The translations under genes and the position numbers were made by a program. Shown here piece by piece: positions 1 to 5,818 of a stretch of DNA of 7,949 bases. The stretch is taken from contig JACCTM010000472.1 of NCBI GenBank assembly GCA_013812385.1, positions 1-7,949 of the forward strand, written 5' to 3'. Origin of the DNA: Geodermatophilaceae bacterium. GTDB lineage: Bacteria > Actinomycetota > Actinomycetes > Mycobacteriales > Geodermatophilaceae. How positions within the stretch are numbered: position 1 is the first letter of the stretch; every line of letters begins with the position of its first letter. Under the pieces are notes generated by a model. That model saw only the letters and a list, made by a program, of their open reading frames with translations. It searched no databases and had not been told where the DNA came from.

Positions 1-188
1 ACGACAAGCCCGTCCTCGGGCATTGCGGGCCGCCAATCTCCGTCCCGAGCGGGCGCCCGAGCGCACCATCCGGTGCGCGGGCGTGACAGTCTGGGGGCCG
101 CGGACGTCCCTCACGTCGGCGAGCGGCGCCGCGCCAACGCGGCCAGCGATGACCGGCACACCAGCAGACGAAGGGATGCGGCGAGCAG
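1..188. other. Upstream region of ugd, no gene firmly supported
   Basis: No recognisable protein domain lies here. Two + strand frames could be tails of a gene entering from the left. One runs from base 3 to a TGA at 84-86 and begins DKPVLGHCGPP, with high G/C at third positions. The other runs from base 1 to a TGA at 190-192 and would overlap the TTG start of the next gene by four bases (TTGA). Neither tail resembles a known family by eye, and the second is rich in Arg and Ser, which is typical of a non-coding frame in GC-rich DNA. The stretch 87-188 probably holds the leader of the dehydrogenase gene, but I see no convincing -35/-10 pair. A purine-rich GAAGGGA at 170-176 is the best ribosome binding site candidate. 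Confidence 0.3.
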
Positions 189-1511
189 TTGACGAACGTA
201 CGCGTGAGTGTGATCGGCACCGGCTATCTCGGCACCACCCATGCCGCCGGCATGGCCGAGCTGGGCCATCACGTCGTCGGATTGGACACCGACGCTGACA
301 AGGTGGCCCAGCTGTCGGCCGGGCAGGTGCCGTTCTTCGAGCCGGGCCTGGAGGACCTCCTGCGCCGTGGCCTGGAAAGTGGACGGCTCAGGTTCACCAC
401 CTCCTACCCAGATGTCGCGGCCAACGCCGACATCCACTTTCTGTGCGTCGGAACCCCGCAACAGGCCGGCAGCGATGCCGCCGACCTGCGCTTCGTGGAC
501 GCGGCCACAAGATCGCTGGCCGCAGAGCTCACCGAACCGGTGCTGGTGGTCGGCAAGTCGACCGTCCCGGCCGGCACGGCAACCCGCCTAGCCCACGAAA
601 TGCGGGAACACGCACCGGCAGGCGGAGAAGTCGACCTCGCTTGGAACCCGGAGTTCCTCCGGGAGGGGTACGCGGTCAAGGACACCCTGCGCCCGGACCG
701 GCTGGTCTTCGGCGTGACCACCACACACGCTGAGCAACAACTGCGCGCCGTCTACGCCACCGTCATCGACGGCGGGTGCCCGGTCATCATCACCGACCTC
801 GCCACGGCTGAGCTGGTCAAAGTCGCCGCCAATTCCTTCCTGGCCACCAAAATCTCCTTCATCAACGCGATGGCCGAGATTTGCGAGGTGACCGGCGCAG
901 ACGTGGCGACGCTGGCCGAGGCGCTGGGCCACGACGACCGGATCGGTCCGCGTTTCCTGAAGGCCGGGCTCGGCTTCGGCGGAGGTTGCCTACCGAAGGA
1001 CATCCGCGCATTCATGGCGCGGGCCGAGGAATTGGGCGTGGTCCAGGCGGTGTCCTTCCTCCGCGAAGTCGACGCGATCAACCTGCGCCGTCGCGCGCGG
1101 ATGATCGACCTGGCCGTCGAGGTGCTCGGCGGGAATGTCGACGGCAAGCGAATCGGCGTCTGGGGGGCGGCCTTCAAGCCCGACTCCGACGACATCAGAG
1201 ATTCTCCGGCGCTGGACGTGGCAAGCGCGCTGCAGTCCCGGGGGGCCGACGTCGGCGTGTACGACCCGGAGGCGCTGAACAACGCCCGCAAGAAGTACCC
1301 ACAACTGGACTACTGCAGCTCGGCCATCGACGCCGCGCGCGACACCGATCTCATTCTGCACCTCACCGAGTGGGAGGAATTCAGAATCATCGAGCCGGCC
1401 ACGCTGGACGGGATCACCCGCGCGAAACGCATTCTGGACGGGCGCAATGCATTGAACCCGGACAAATGGCGGGCGGCGGGTTGGACGTACCGTGCCCTCG
1501 GGCGCCCTTGA
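189..1511 (+). CDS. ugd: UDP-glucose 6-dehydrogenase
   Basis: This cytosolic enzyme oxidises UDP-glucose to UDP-glucuronate with two NAD+, supplying a uronic acid donor for polysaccharide synthesis. The 440-residue product has the normal family length and all three domains. The N-terminal Rossmann fold starts with GTGYLG at residues 10-15, followed by GKSTVPAGT (122-130) and NPEFLREG (153-160). The central helical domain has ELVKVAANSFLATK (208-221; Lys211 and Asn215 match conserved active-site positions). GFGGGCLPKD (262-271) carries the catalytic Cys267. The C-terminal UDP-binding domain has AFKPDSDDIRDSP (328-340). The start is TTG, chosen because it places the Rossmann motif at the usual distance from the N-terminus; the only nearby ATG (176) is out of frame. 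GAAGGGA lies 12 bases upstream, a rather long spacing. GDP-mannose dehydrogenase is the nearest alternative. The gene converges on the phosphatase gene and belongs functionally with the glycan genes opposite. Confidence 0.93.
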   Translation: MTNVRVSVIGTGYLGTTHAAGMAELGHHVVGLDTDADKVAQLSAGQVPFFEPGLEDLLRRGLESGRLRFTTSYPDVAANADIHFLCVGTPQQAGSDAADLRFVDAATRSLAAELTEPVLVVGKSTVPAGTATRLAHEMREHAPAGGEVDLAWNPEFLREGYAVKDTLRPDRLVFGVTTTHAEQQLRAVYATVIDGGCPVIITDLATAELVKVAANSFLATKISFINAMAEICEVTGADVATLAEALGHDDRIGPRFLKAGLGFGGGCLPKDIRAFMARAEELGVVQAVSFLREVDAINLRRRARMIDLAVEVLGGNVDGKRIGVWGAAFKPDSDDIRDSPALDVASALQSRGADVGVYDPEALNNARKKYPQLDYCSSAIDAARDTDLILHLTEWEEFRIIEPATLDGITRAKRILDGRNALNPDKWRAAGWTYRALGRP

Positions 1512-1536
1512 GAACCTAAGAAACACAAACGCGCTG

Positions 1537-1559
1537 GTACGGCCGTACGGTCGGCCGAC
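1537..1559. terminator. Paired palindromes between convergent genes, candidate bidirectional terminator
   Basis: The 86-bp space between the convergent ugd and phosphatase genes holds two adjacent perfect palindromes, GTACGGCCGTAC (1537-1548) and GTCGGCCGAC (1550-1559). Together they can also form one hairpin with CGGCCG arms (1540-1545 and 1552-1557) and a six-base TACGGT loop. There is no clean T-run on either side, though actinobacterial terminators often lack one. Position between two gene ends favours a shared terminator. A protein-binding site is the alternative, because the first palindrome resembles the repeats before the polyprenyl transferase gene. Confidence 0.45.
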
Positions 1560-1597
1560 AGAAAACCACAGCGAAGTTACACCCACGAATCCGCGCT

Positions 1598-2173
1598 CTA
1601 CTTGATCCCGCAGCAGACCGCCAGCCAGGGCAGCAGCGACTCGGCGATGTCGTCGCCGATGCGCAGAAAGGTGTCGATGTCGCGGCCGATCGGATCGCCG
1701 ATGTCGTCGGATCGCCTGGTGCTCGGGATCCGTGTGGCGCGCAACCCACCCATCTCGGCGACCAGATCACGTCCGCGCTGGGTGAGATCCGCCGGGTCGG
1801 ACAGCGCATCGACCCGGACGGCGGAGAGCAATGCCTGCGCCTCCCGGAGCGTGAATGTTCGCGGCAGCGTGCGTGGGGAGCCGTTGAGGACCTTGTTGCG
1901 ATGGTGGCGGGTCATCGTGAAGATGACGTCGGCGGCCGCAACCTGCTCTTCGGTGATCTGCCTGGCGCGGAAGTTGCGGCCATCTCCGCCCAGGCCGGCG
2001 AGCACCATTTCCGCAGTCGGCTCCATCGGATTCCCGACCACCGCGTGGATGCCGACACTGCTGGCGGTGAGTTCGCTCGGGTCGGGCAGGTTCGCCAGCG
2101 CATAGGCGGTCACCAAGCGTTCGGCGGTCGGGGAGCGGCAGATGTTGCCGGTGCACACGAACAATATGTGCAC
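1598..2173 (-). CDS. Low-molecular-weight protein tyrosine phosphatase
   Basis: This cytosolic phosphatase removes phosphate from tyrosine. In capsule and exopolysaccharide clusters such enzymes (Wzb type) usually reset a tyrosine autokinase or phosphorylated glycan enzymes. The P-loop is at the extreme N-terminus, CTGNICRS, with nucleophile Cys7, Arg13 and a second Cys12 beside the nucleophile. The general acid motif is Asp160-Pro161 in DDIGDPIGRD, where the residue after Pro is Ile rather than an aromatic. At 191 residues it is longer than the classical 150-160; the extra length lies mainly between residues 100 and 155. The start is GTG, preceded by the purine-rich GAGAGGGGGCAGGA. It is the last minus-strand gene here, 91 bp after the polyprenyl transferase. 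The fold also includes arsenate reductases, but the glycan setting favours a tyrosine phosphatase. No partner kinase is visible in the window. Confidence 0.88.
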   Translation of the reverse strand: MHILFVCTGNICRSPTAERLVTAYALANLPDPSELTASSVGIHAVVGNPMEPTAEMVLAGLGGDGRNFRARQITEEQVAAADVIFTMTRHHRNKVLNGSPRTLPRTFTLREAQALLSAVRVDALSDPADLTQRGRDLVAEMGGLRATRIPSTRRSDDIGDPIGRDIDTFLRIGDDIAESLLPWLAVCCGIK

Positions 2174-2204
2174 GTTGTCCTGCCCCCTCTCGAGGCTAGC
2201 CGTG

Positions 2205-2224
2205 AGCGTCCATCACCGGACGCT
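2205..2224 (-). terminator. Perfect 7-bp hairpin between polyprenyl transferase and phosphatase genes
   Basis: AGCGTCC (2205-2211) and GGACGCT (2218-2224) are exact inverted repeats with a six-base loop. The hairpin lies about 30 bases before the phosphatase start and 40 bases after the polyprenyl transferase stop. It could end transcription of the upstream gene, or shape or protect the phosphatase leader. No T-run follows it, so termination is uncertain. Confidence 0.35.
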
Positions 2225-2250
2225 ACCTCGGGCCACTCTAAGAGGAGTTC

Positions 2251-2264
2251 CCGCGAATTCGCGG
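2251..2264 (-). terminator. 14-bp perfect palindrome directly after the polyprenyl transferase stop codon
   Basis: CCGCGAATTCGCGG is a perfect palindrome that begins at the base after the TAA stop (2267-2265 on the minus strand). As RNA it would form a five-pair GC stem with an AATT loop. Its position suggests a transcript end or 3' stabilising hairpin. There is no T-run, and a DNA-binding site is possible. Confidence 0.35.
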
Positions 2265-3770
2265 TTAGTACGCGCCCGCTCGGGATACGACAGCCCGAGC
2301 CGTCTTGGCCAGGATCAACAGGTCACCGAAGAAAGACCAGTTCTCGACGTAATACAGGTCGAGGCGCACGGTGTCCTCCCAGGACAGGTCCGAACGCCCG
2401 CTGATCTGCCAGAGACCGGTGATGCCGGGGCGGACCAGCAACCGCCGACGTACGTCGTCGCCGTACTGGCGTACCTCGTTGGGCAGCGGCGGACGAGGCC
2501 CGACCAGACTCATCTGTCCGCGTAGGACGTTGAGGAGTTGCGGAAGCTCGTCCAGGGAACTGCGCCGCAAGATGCGTCCGACCCGAGTGACCCGCGGATC
2601 GTTATGGATCTTGAACAGGACGCCGTCGCGGTCGCTCTGCGCGCGCAGACTGTCGATCTTCTTGTCGGCGCCGATCACCATCGAGCGGAACTTCCAGCAC
2701 CTGAACTCCTCGCCGTGGGTGCCGACGCGGGTCTGTCGGAAGAAGGCAGGACCGTCATCACCCAGCTTGATTGCTATGGCGACGACCAGGAAGAGAGGGC
2801 TGAGCAGGGCGAGCAGCGCGGTCGCCGCAACCCGGTCGAAGGCCGCTTTGGACAGCCGCCGCATGCCGGTGAACTCCGGCTCCCGTACGTGCAGAAGCGG
2901 CAGTCCGGCCACCGGGCGCATCTGGATCCGAGGACCCGCGATATCGGTCAGGCTCGGTACGACCAGCAGCTCCACCCCGACGCCCTCAAGCGACCAGGCC
3001 AGGCGGCGCAGGAACGCCGTTCCGGATCCGGACACCGCAGTGACGGCGACGGTGTCGGCACTGACCGCCTGAGCCACTTCGGCGACGTCATTGAGTCCAC
3101 CGAAGACCGGAATGTCCTCTGCCGGCAGGAAGTCCTCTTCATAGGTCGGGAGGCAGGCACCCACGACGGCATATCCCAGGTAGGACTCACGACGCAGCAC
3201 CGAGACCAGTTGACCGACGTGGGCATGGTCCCCGACGACGAGAACGCGGCGGACGAGATGACCACGCTCGCGCGCCCGGTGCAGCCATTTGCGGGCGATC
3301 GAGCGGCCGATGACCAGTCCGACCGCGCCGACCGGGAACGCGACGGCGAGGAAGCCGCGAGCCACCTCGATCCGGCCGAGGTAGCAGACGATGGCTACGG
3401 CGCCGGCGAGCAGGGCGGTGCTCCCGATGACCCGCTTGTACTCCTCCAGGCCGACCCCGAAGATCCCCCGGCGGTAGCCGCCACGAATCGCCAGCGTCAG
3501 CAGCCAGGCAGCGGCCAGGCACACCACGACGACCGTGTACCTGGTGCCGGACAACGGGAGAGTGGGTGATCCGCCCCCGATCACCGCGGTGCTGTCGAAG
3601 CGCACCCGCTTGGCCAGGAAGAGAGCGCCGATCGTGATCACGACATCCATCACGAAGATCGTGAGAACGTGAGCCGTCATCTGCGTAGAGCGCAGTCCCG
3701 GATCGATCGGTGCAGGGTCGAGACCATGGGCGTCCAGGACTTCCTGGACTCCCGGGGACAACGTGGTCAC
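2265..3770 (-). CDS. Polyprenyl-phosphate sugar-1-phosphate transferase (exopolysaccharide initiating glycosyltransferase)
   Basis: This membrane enzyme starts glycan assembly by moving a sugar-1-phosphate from a UDP-sugar to undecaprenyl phosphate on the inner face of the membrane. The 501-residue product has the WbaP-like layout. There are about four N-terminal transmembrane segments (roughly residues 32-53, 79-96, 116-131 and 139-157). A soluble middle region follows (about 174-300), containing RRVLVVGDHAHVGQL. A membrane-entering helix (about 312-335) leads into the bacterial sugar transferase domain. Domain motifs are DGPAFFRQTRVG (340-351), KFRSM (360-364), DELPQLLNVLRGQMSLVGPRP (from 407, carrying the Asp-Glu dyad catalytic in PglC) and RPGITGLWQISGRS. 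It ends in AGAY. I chose GTG at 3770 because GGAGGG lies four bases upstream. An in-frame ATG at 3818 adds 16 residues but has no ribosome binding site and would translate the repeats. The first sugar, glucose or galactose, cannot be read from sequence. Confidence 0.9.
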   Translation of the reverse strand: MTTLSPGVQEVLDAHGLDPAPIDPGLRSTQMTAHVLTIFVMDVVITIGALFLAKRVRFDSTAVIGGGSPTLPLSGTRYTVVVVCLAAAWLLTLAIRGGYRRGIFGVGLEEYKRVIGSTALLAGAVAIVCYLGRIEVARGFLAVAFPVGAVGLVIGRSIARKWLHRARERGHLVRRVLVVGDHAHVGQLVSVLRRESYLGYAVVGACLPTYEEDFLPAEDIPVFGGLNDVAEVAQAVSADTVAVTAVSGSGTAFLRRLAWSLEGVGVELLVVPSLTDIAGPRIQMRPVAGLPLLHVREPEFTGMRRLSKAAFDRVAATALLALLSPLFLVVAIAIKLGDDGPAFFRQTRVGTHGEEFRCWKFRSMVIGADKKIDSLRAQSDRDGVLFKIHNDPRVTRVGRILRRSSLDELPQLLNVLRGQMSLVGPRPPLPNEVRQYGDDVRRRLLVRPGITGLWQISGRSDLSWEDTVRLDLYYVENWSFFGDLLILAKTARAVVSRAGAY

Positions 3771-3774
3771 TAAA

Positions 3775-3780
3775 CCCTCC
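3775..3780 (-). promoter_or_regulatory. Ribosome binding site that decides the polyprenyl transferase start
   Basis: On the minus strand, GGAGGG is followed by TTTA and then GTG at 3770. This strong match with normal spacing supports GTG over the upstream ATG at 3818. The site shares its outermost base with the first 13-bp repeat, so structure or protein binding there could affect translation. Confidence 0.75.
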
Positions 3781-3808
3781 GTAACGGCCGTACAACGTAA
3801 CGGCCGTA
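3780..3808 (-). repeat. Two identical 13-bp direct repeats, each containing a palindrome, in the polyprenyl transferase leader
   Basis: CGTAACGGCCGTA occurs at 3780-3792 and exactly again at 3796-3808, separated by CAA, a period of 16 bp. Each copy contains the 8-bp palindrome ACGGCCGT. In RNA the two palindromes can pair with each other (3807-3800 with 3791-3784), giving an eight-pair GC-rich stem with an eight-base loop that ends three bases before the ribosome binding site. This fits either a double operator or a translation-controlling leader hairpin. Both roles are inferred; only the repeats and their pairing are seen. Confidence 0.6.
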
Positions 3809-3830
3809 TGCCTTGCATGCGACCGCATAC

Positions 3831-3859
3831 ACCTTAGGCAGCGGTCCCTATTCGAGCAA
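3831..3859 (-). promoter_or_regulatory. Candidate promoter for the polyprenyl transferase gene
   Basis: On the minus strand, TTGCTC (3859-3854) and TAAGGT (3836-3831) are separated by 17 bases. The -10 resembles the actinobacterial TAnnnT form, and the -35 keeps only TTG of the consensus. Transcription would start near 3824, inside a small dyad ATGCG-AC-CGCAT (3817-3828), and give a leader of roughly 54 bases that contains both 13-bp repeats. This would give the gene its own promoter in addition to any read-through from ST1. Confidence 0.35.
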
Positions 3860-3895
3860 CCCGACTGCTGTCAGTGAACTTTGCCTACCTCTACT

Positions 3896-3911
3896 ACGGC
3901 TCCCGAGCCGT
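3896..3911 (-). terminator. Candidate terminator after the ST1 gene
   Basis: ACGGCTC (3896-3902) and GAGCCGT (3905-3911) are exact inverted repeats that form a GC-rich stem with a tight loop, 25 bases beyond the ST1 stop. No T-run follows on the minus strand (AGTAGAGG), so this would be a weak or non-canonical terminator. Its place at the end of the sulfotransferase operon supports that role. Confidence 0.4.
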
Positions 3912-3936
3912 TTCGGTTCACCCTATGTGCACACCT

Positions 3937-4869
3937 TCAGGATCGACGGTCGACCTGAGCTGGACCCGCCCAGGCCGACAGGTCGGCATCGATCAGCCGA
4001 CCTAGCAGGCGGACATCGTCAGCGAAGTGCGCGGTGAGCTCTGCCTTGAGCGCCGCGGAGACCTTGGGTTTGGGCTGTTCGCGCCACCACAACCGCTTTT
4101 TGAGCTTACTGAGGCGCCGGCTGCGCAGCGACAGGTGCCGCAGCCGCCGGATCGGGGCGGCCAGCAGCGCCGGCGGACGGTGGCGGAGCCGATGCAGTGC
4201 CGGTGAGCGAAACGTCCGGGTGCTGGCGTTGTGCACCGCGAAATCGGGTACGGGTTCCTCGGACAGCCCCAGGAAGGCGGTCAGATCGCGCCACACCTGC
4301 TCCGGACGGTCGCGCAGATCCTCGAACCGGACGAAATGCACATGGCGCCGGTCGACCACGTCCAGCAGGCGGGCGACCGCCGCGCCGAGGCTGCCGACCA
4401 ACGAGTAGTCCACCAGCTTGGGGTCCAACAGATCGGTGCCGGGCACGCCCCCGACCAGGCTTCGCCGCCAGGCGGTTTCGAAGTCCGGCTCGTCCTCGTT
4501 CATCAGCAACTGCTGGGTCCGGTGGAAGGAGACAACCAGCTCCGCCGGGTCGCGCAGGGCCACGATGAAACGCGCGGAAGCACCGAGTTCGGCCACGATG
4601 GCGGGCACCGCCTCGCGCGAGTAGAGATAGATGGTCGAGCCGTCGGCCCGGTGGGTCGCCTCCTGTGCCTGTGCACCGGCGTACAGACCCTCGTACTTCG
4701 CTCTGGTGTCGAAGCCCCTGATCTCGCGGACCCGCGGGTAGTCGGTGGCCCAGTAGGCGGGTTCCTTGGGCTGGGAGAAGTACAGGGCGGGATGGCTGGA
4801 CATCCAACGCGACAGCGATGTCGTCCCGGCTTTGGGCGCGCCGATGAGGTACACGTCGGGCAGGGTCAT
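3937..4869 (-). CDS. PAPS-dependent sulfotransferase ST1
   Basis: The predicted role is transfer of sulfate from PAPS to a carbohydrate hydroxyl or amine. The 310-residue product opens with the 5'-phosphosulfate loop GAPKAGTTSLS (10-20, Lys13). PKEPAYW (34-40) follows, with Glu36 placed like the catalytic base of related carbohydrate sulfotransferases. DGSTIYLY is at 77-84. The 3'-phosphate site is RDPAELVVSFHR (106-117, Arg106 and Ser114). Residues 240-269 are very basic, with 13 Lys or Arg in 30, which could help bind an acidic glycan or membrane. No signal peptide or membrane segment is seen. I chose ATG at 4869 because GAGGA lies four bases upstream and the paralogue ST3 aligns from that Met. 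The longer frame from 4959 runs into ST2 and adds residues unlike the family. That ribosome binding site overlaps the ST2 stop codon, so the two are probably co-translated. The acceptor is unknown. Confidence 0.87.
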   Translation of the reverse strand: MTLPDVYLIGAPKAGTTSLSRWMSSHPALYFSQPKEPAYWATDYPRVREIRGFDTRAKYEGLYAGAQAQEATHRADGSTIYLYSREAVPAIVAELGASARFIVALRDPAELVVSFHRTQQLLMNEDEPDFETAWRRSLVGGVPGTDLLDPKLVDYSLVGSLGAAVARLLDVVDRRHVHFVRFEDLRDRPEQVWRDLTAFLGLSEEPVPDFAVHNASTRTFRSPALHRLRHRPPALLAAPIRRLRHLSLRSRRLSKLKKRLWWREQPKPKVSAALKAELTAHFADDVRLLGRLIDADLSAWAGPAQVDRRS

Positions 4870-4876
4870 GCTGTCC

Positions 4877-5818
4877 TCACAAGGATTGTCCGCGCGGGGG
4901 TAGCCAGGCTGGAGTCGAAACGCTGTCACCGAGCAGATCAGCGACCTGTCGTAGGTCATCGGCGAATAGCGGTTCGAGGCGAGCGCGCGCAGCCGCGGGT
5001 ACGGCGCTCGGCCGCAGGGAGTGCCGTCGTACGAACTCCCGGAAACCGAAGCTGGTCGACTTCTTCACCAGTTGGCGCAGTGGCTCGATGGTTGTTGCCC
5101 ACTGGATGACTCGGGTCAGCGGCGCCAGGCGGGGAGTTCCCGAGACGTTGACGTGCGCGATGCCAGAGGTCTCGTCCCGATGTTCTGGTACGTCCAGGAA
5201 ACGCAGCACGCTGCTGATCGTGGTGTCGGGGTCGCGGTCCAGGTCGTCGTAGAACCAGACCCCGACCCGGTCTGCCCCCAGCCCCTCGCGCAGGGTTTGC
5301 AGGCCCTCGGCGTACCGGCTCATCGCCGAGTAGTGCCACAGGTGATGCCAGTCGTCCCGGATCCGATCCGGCTCGTCATCCAGGGCGGCCATGAAGTCTT
5401 CGTGCGGCTCGAAACCCCGCGCCCGCAGGTATTGGTAAGCCGAGTACGCCCGCTCCACGGGATTGCGGAGGATGACGACCAGCCGCATCTCCGGATTGAT
5501 CCGGAGGATCTCCGGGACCGCGGCCTTTGCGTAGTACAGCGTCGACACCGACCCGTCACCGAGGGCGAGGTAGTCATGATCGGCCGGATACAGCCCGAGG
5601 TAGCCCTCGTAGTCGGTGACGGCGACCCGGTTGATCGTGGCCGCATCGCCGGGACCGCGGAAGTCCACGACTTGGCCGTGCAGGGCGAAATAGTGCGGCT
5701 CCTTGGGCTGCGTCACGAACACGCGCGGGTGATTACGCACGCCCTCCACCAGGGCGGTCGTGCCGGAGCGGGCCGCCCCGGCAACCAGGAAGTTCGGTCG
5801 GGTCGTCGATGCGCTCAT
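4877..5818 (-). CDS. PAPS-dependent sulfotransferase ST2, glycosaminoglycan-sulfotransferase-like
   Basis: This 313-residue protein is a second type of sulfotransferase in the operon. The 5'-phosphosulfate loop is GAARSGTTAL (14-23), with Arg17 where ST1 has Lys. QPKEPHYF (37-44) contains Glu40, the likely catalytic base by comparison with heparan sulfate sulfotransferases. DGSVSTLYY is at 88-96. The 3'-phosphate site is RNPVERAYSAYQ (118-129, Arg118 and Ser126), and VGVWFYDDLDRDP (185-197) is a typical later strand. The RAYSAYQ stretch resembles the RAYSWYQ I recall from animal N-deacetylase/N-sulfotransferases, but this protein has only the sulfotransferase domain. Its ATG overlaps the TGA of the glycosyltransferase (ATGA, 5815-5818), so the two are translationally coupled and probably act on the same glycan. 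Outside the motifs it differs from ST1 and ST3. Acceptor and sulfation position are unknown. Confidence 0.87.
   Translation of the reverse strand: MSASTTRPNFLVAGAARSGTTALVEGVRNHPRVFVTQPKEPHYFALHGQVVDFRGPGDAATINRVAVTDYEGYLGLYPADHDYLALGDGSVSTLYYAKAAVPEILRINPEMRLVVILRNPVERAYSAYQYLRARGFEPHEDFMAALDDEPDRIRDDWHHLWHYSAMSRYAEGLQTLREGLGADRVGVWFYDDLDRDPDTTISSVLRFLDVPEHRDETSGIAHVNVSGTPRLAPLTRVIQWATTIEPLRQLVKKSTSFGFREFVRRHSLRPSAVPAAARARLEPLFADDLRQVADLLGDSVSTPAWLPPRGQSL

Noticed and set aside
23..298. A 91-codon + strand open frame overlapping the start of ugd
   Set aside because: It is Arg-rich with no recognisable motif, and it runs through the Rossmann-coding region in another frame.
990..1586. A 198-codon minus-strand open frame inside ugd
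   Set aside because: It lies opposite the catalytic and C-terminal domains of the dehydrogenase and has no domain of its own.
2236..2264. ECF-sigma-like GGGAAC element as a phosphatase promoter
   Set aside because: The nearest CGTC-like -10 is about 24 bases away, too far for that promoter class.
2538..3569. A 343-codon + strand open frame opposite the polyprenyl transferase
   Set aside because: The minus strand encodes a full transferase with membrane segments and catalytic motifs. The + frame has no recognisable domain and reflects GC-rich codon bias.
3771..3818. Longer polyprenyl transferase starting at ATG 3818
   Set aside because: It has no ribosome binding site and would translate the tandem repeats, whereas GTG 3770 has GGAGGG at good spacing.
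4870..4959. Longer ST1 starting at ATG 4959
   Set aside because: The extra 30 residues overlap the ST2 coding region and are unlike the family. ATG 4869 has GAGGA upstream and matches the ST3 N-terminus.
4231..5109. A 292-codon + strand open frame across ST1 and ST2
   Set aside because: It spans two genes with clear PAPS motifs on the other strand and shows no family features.
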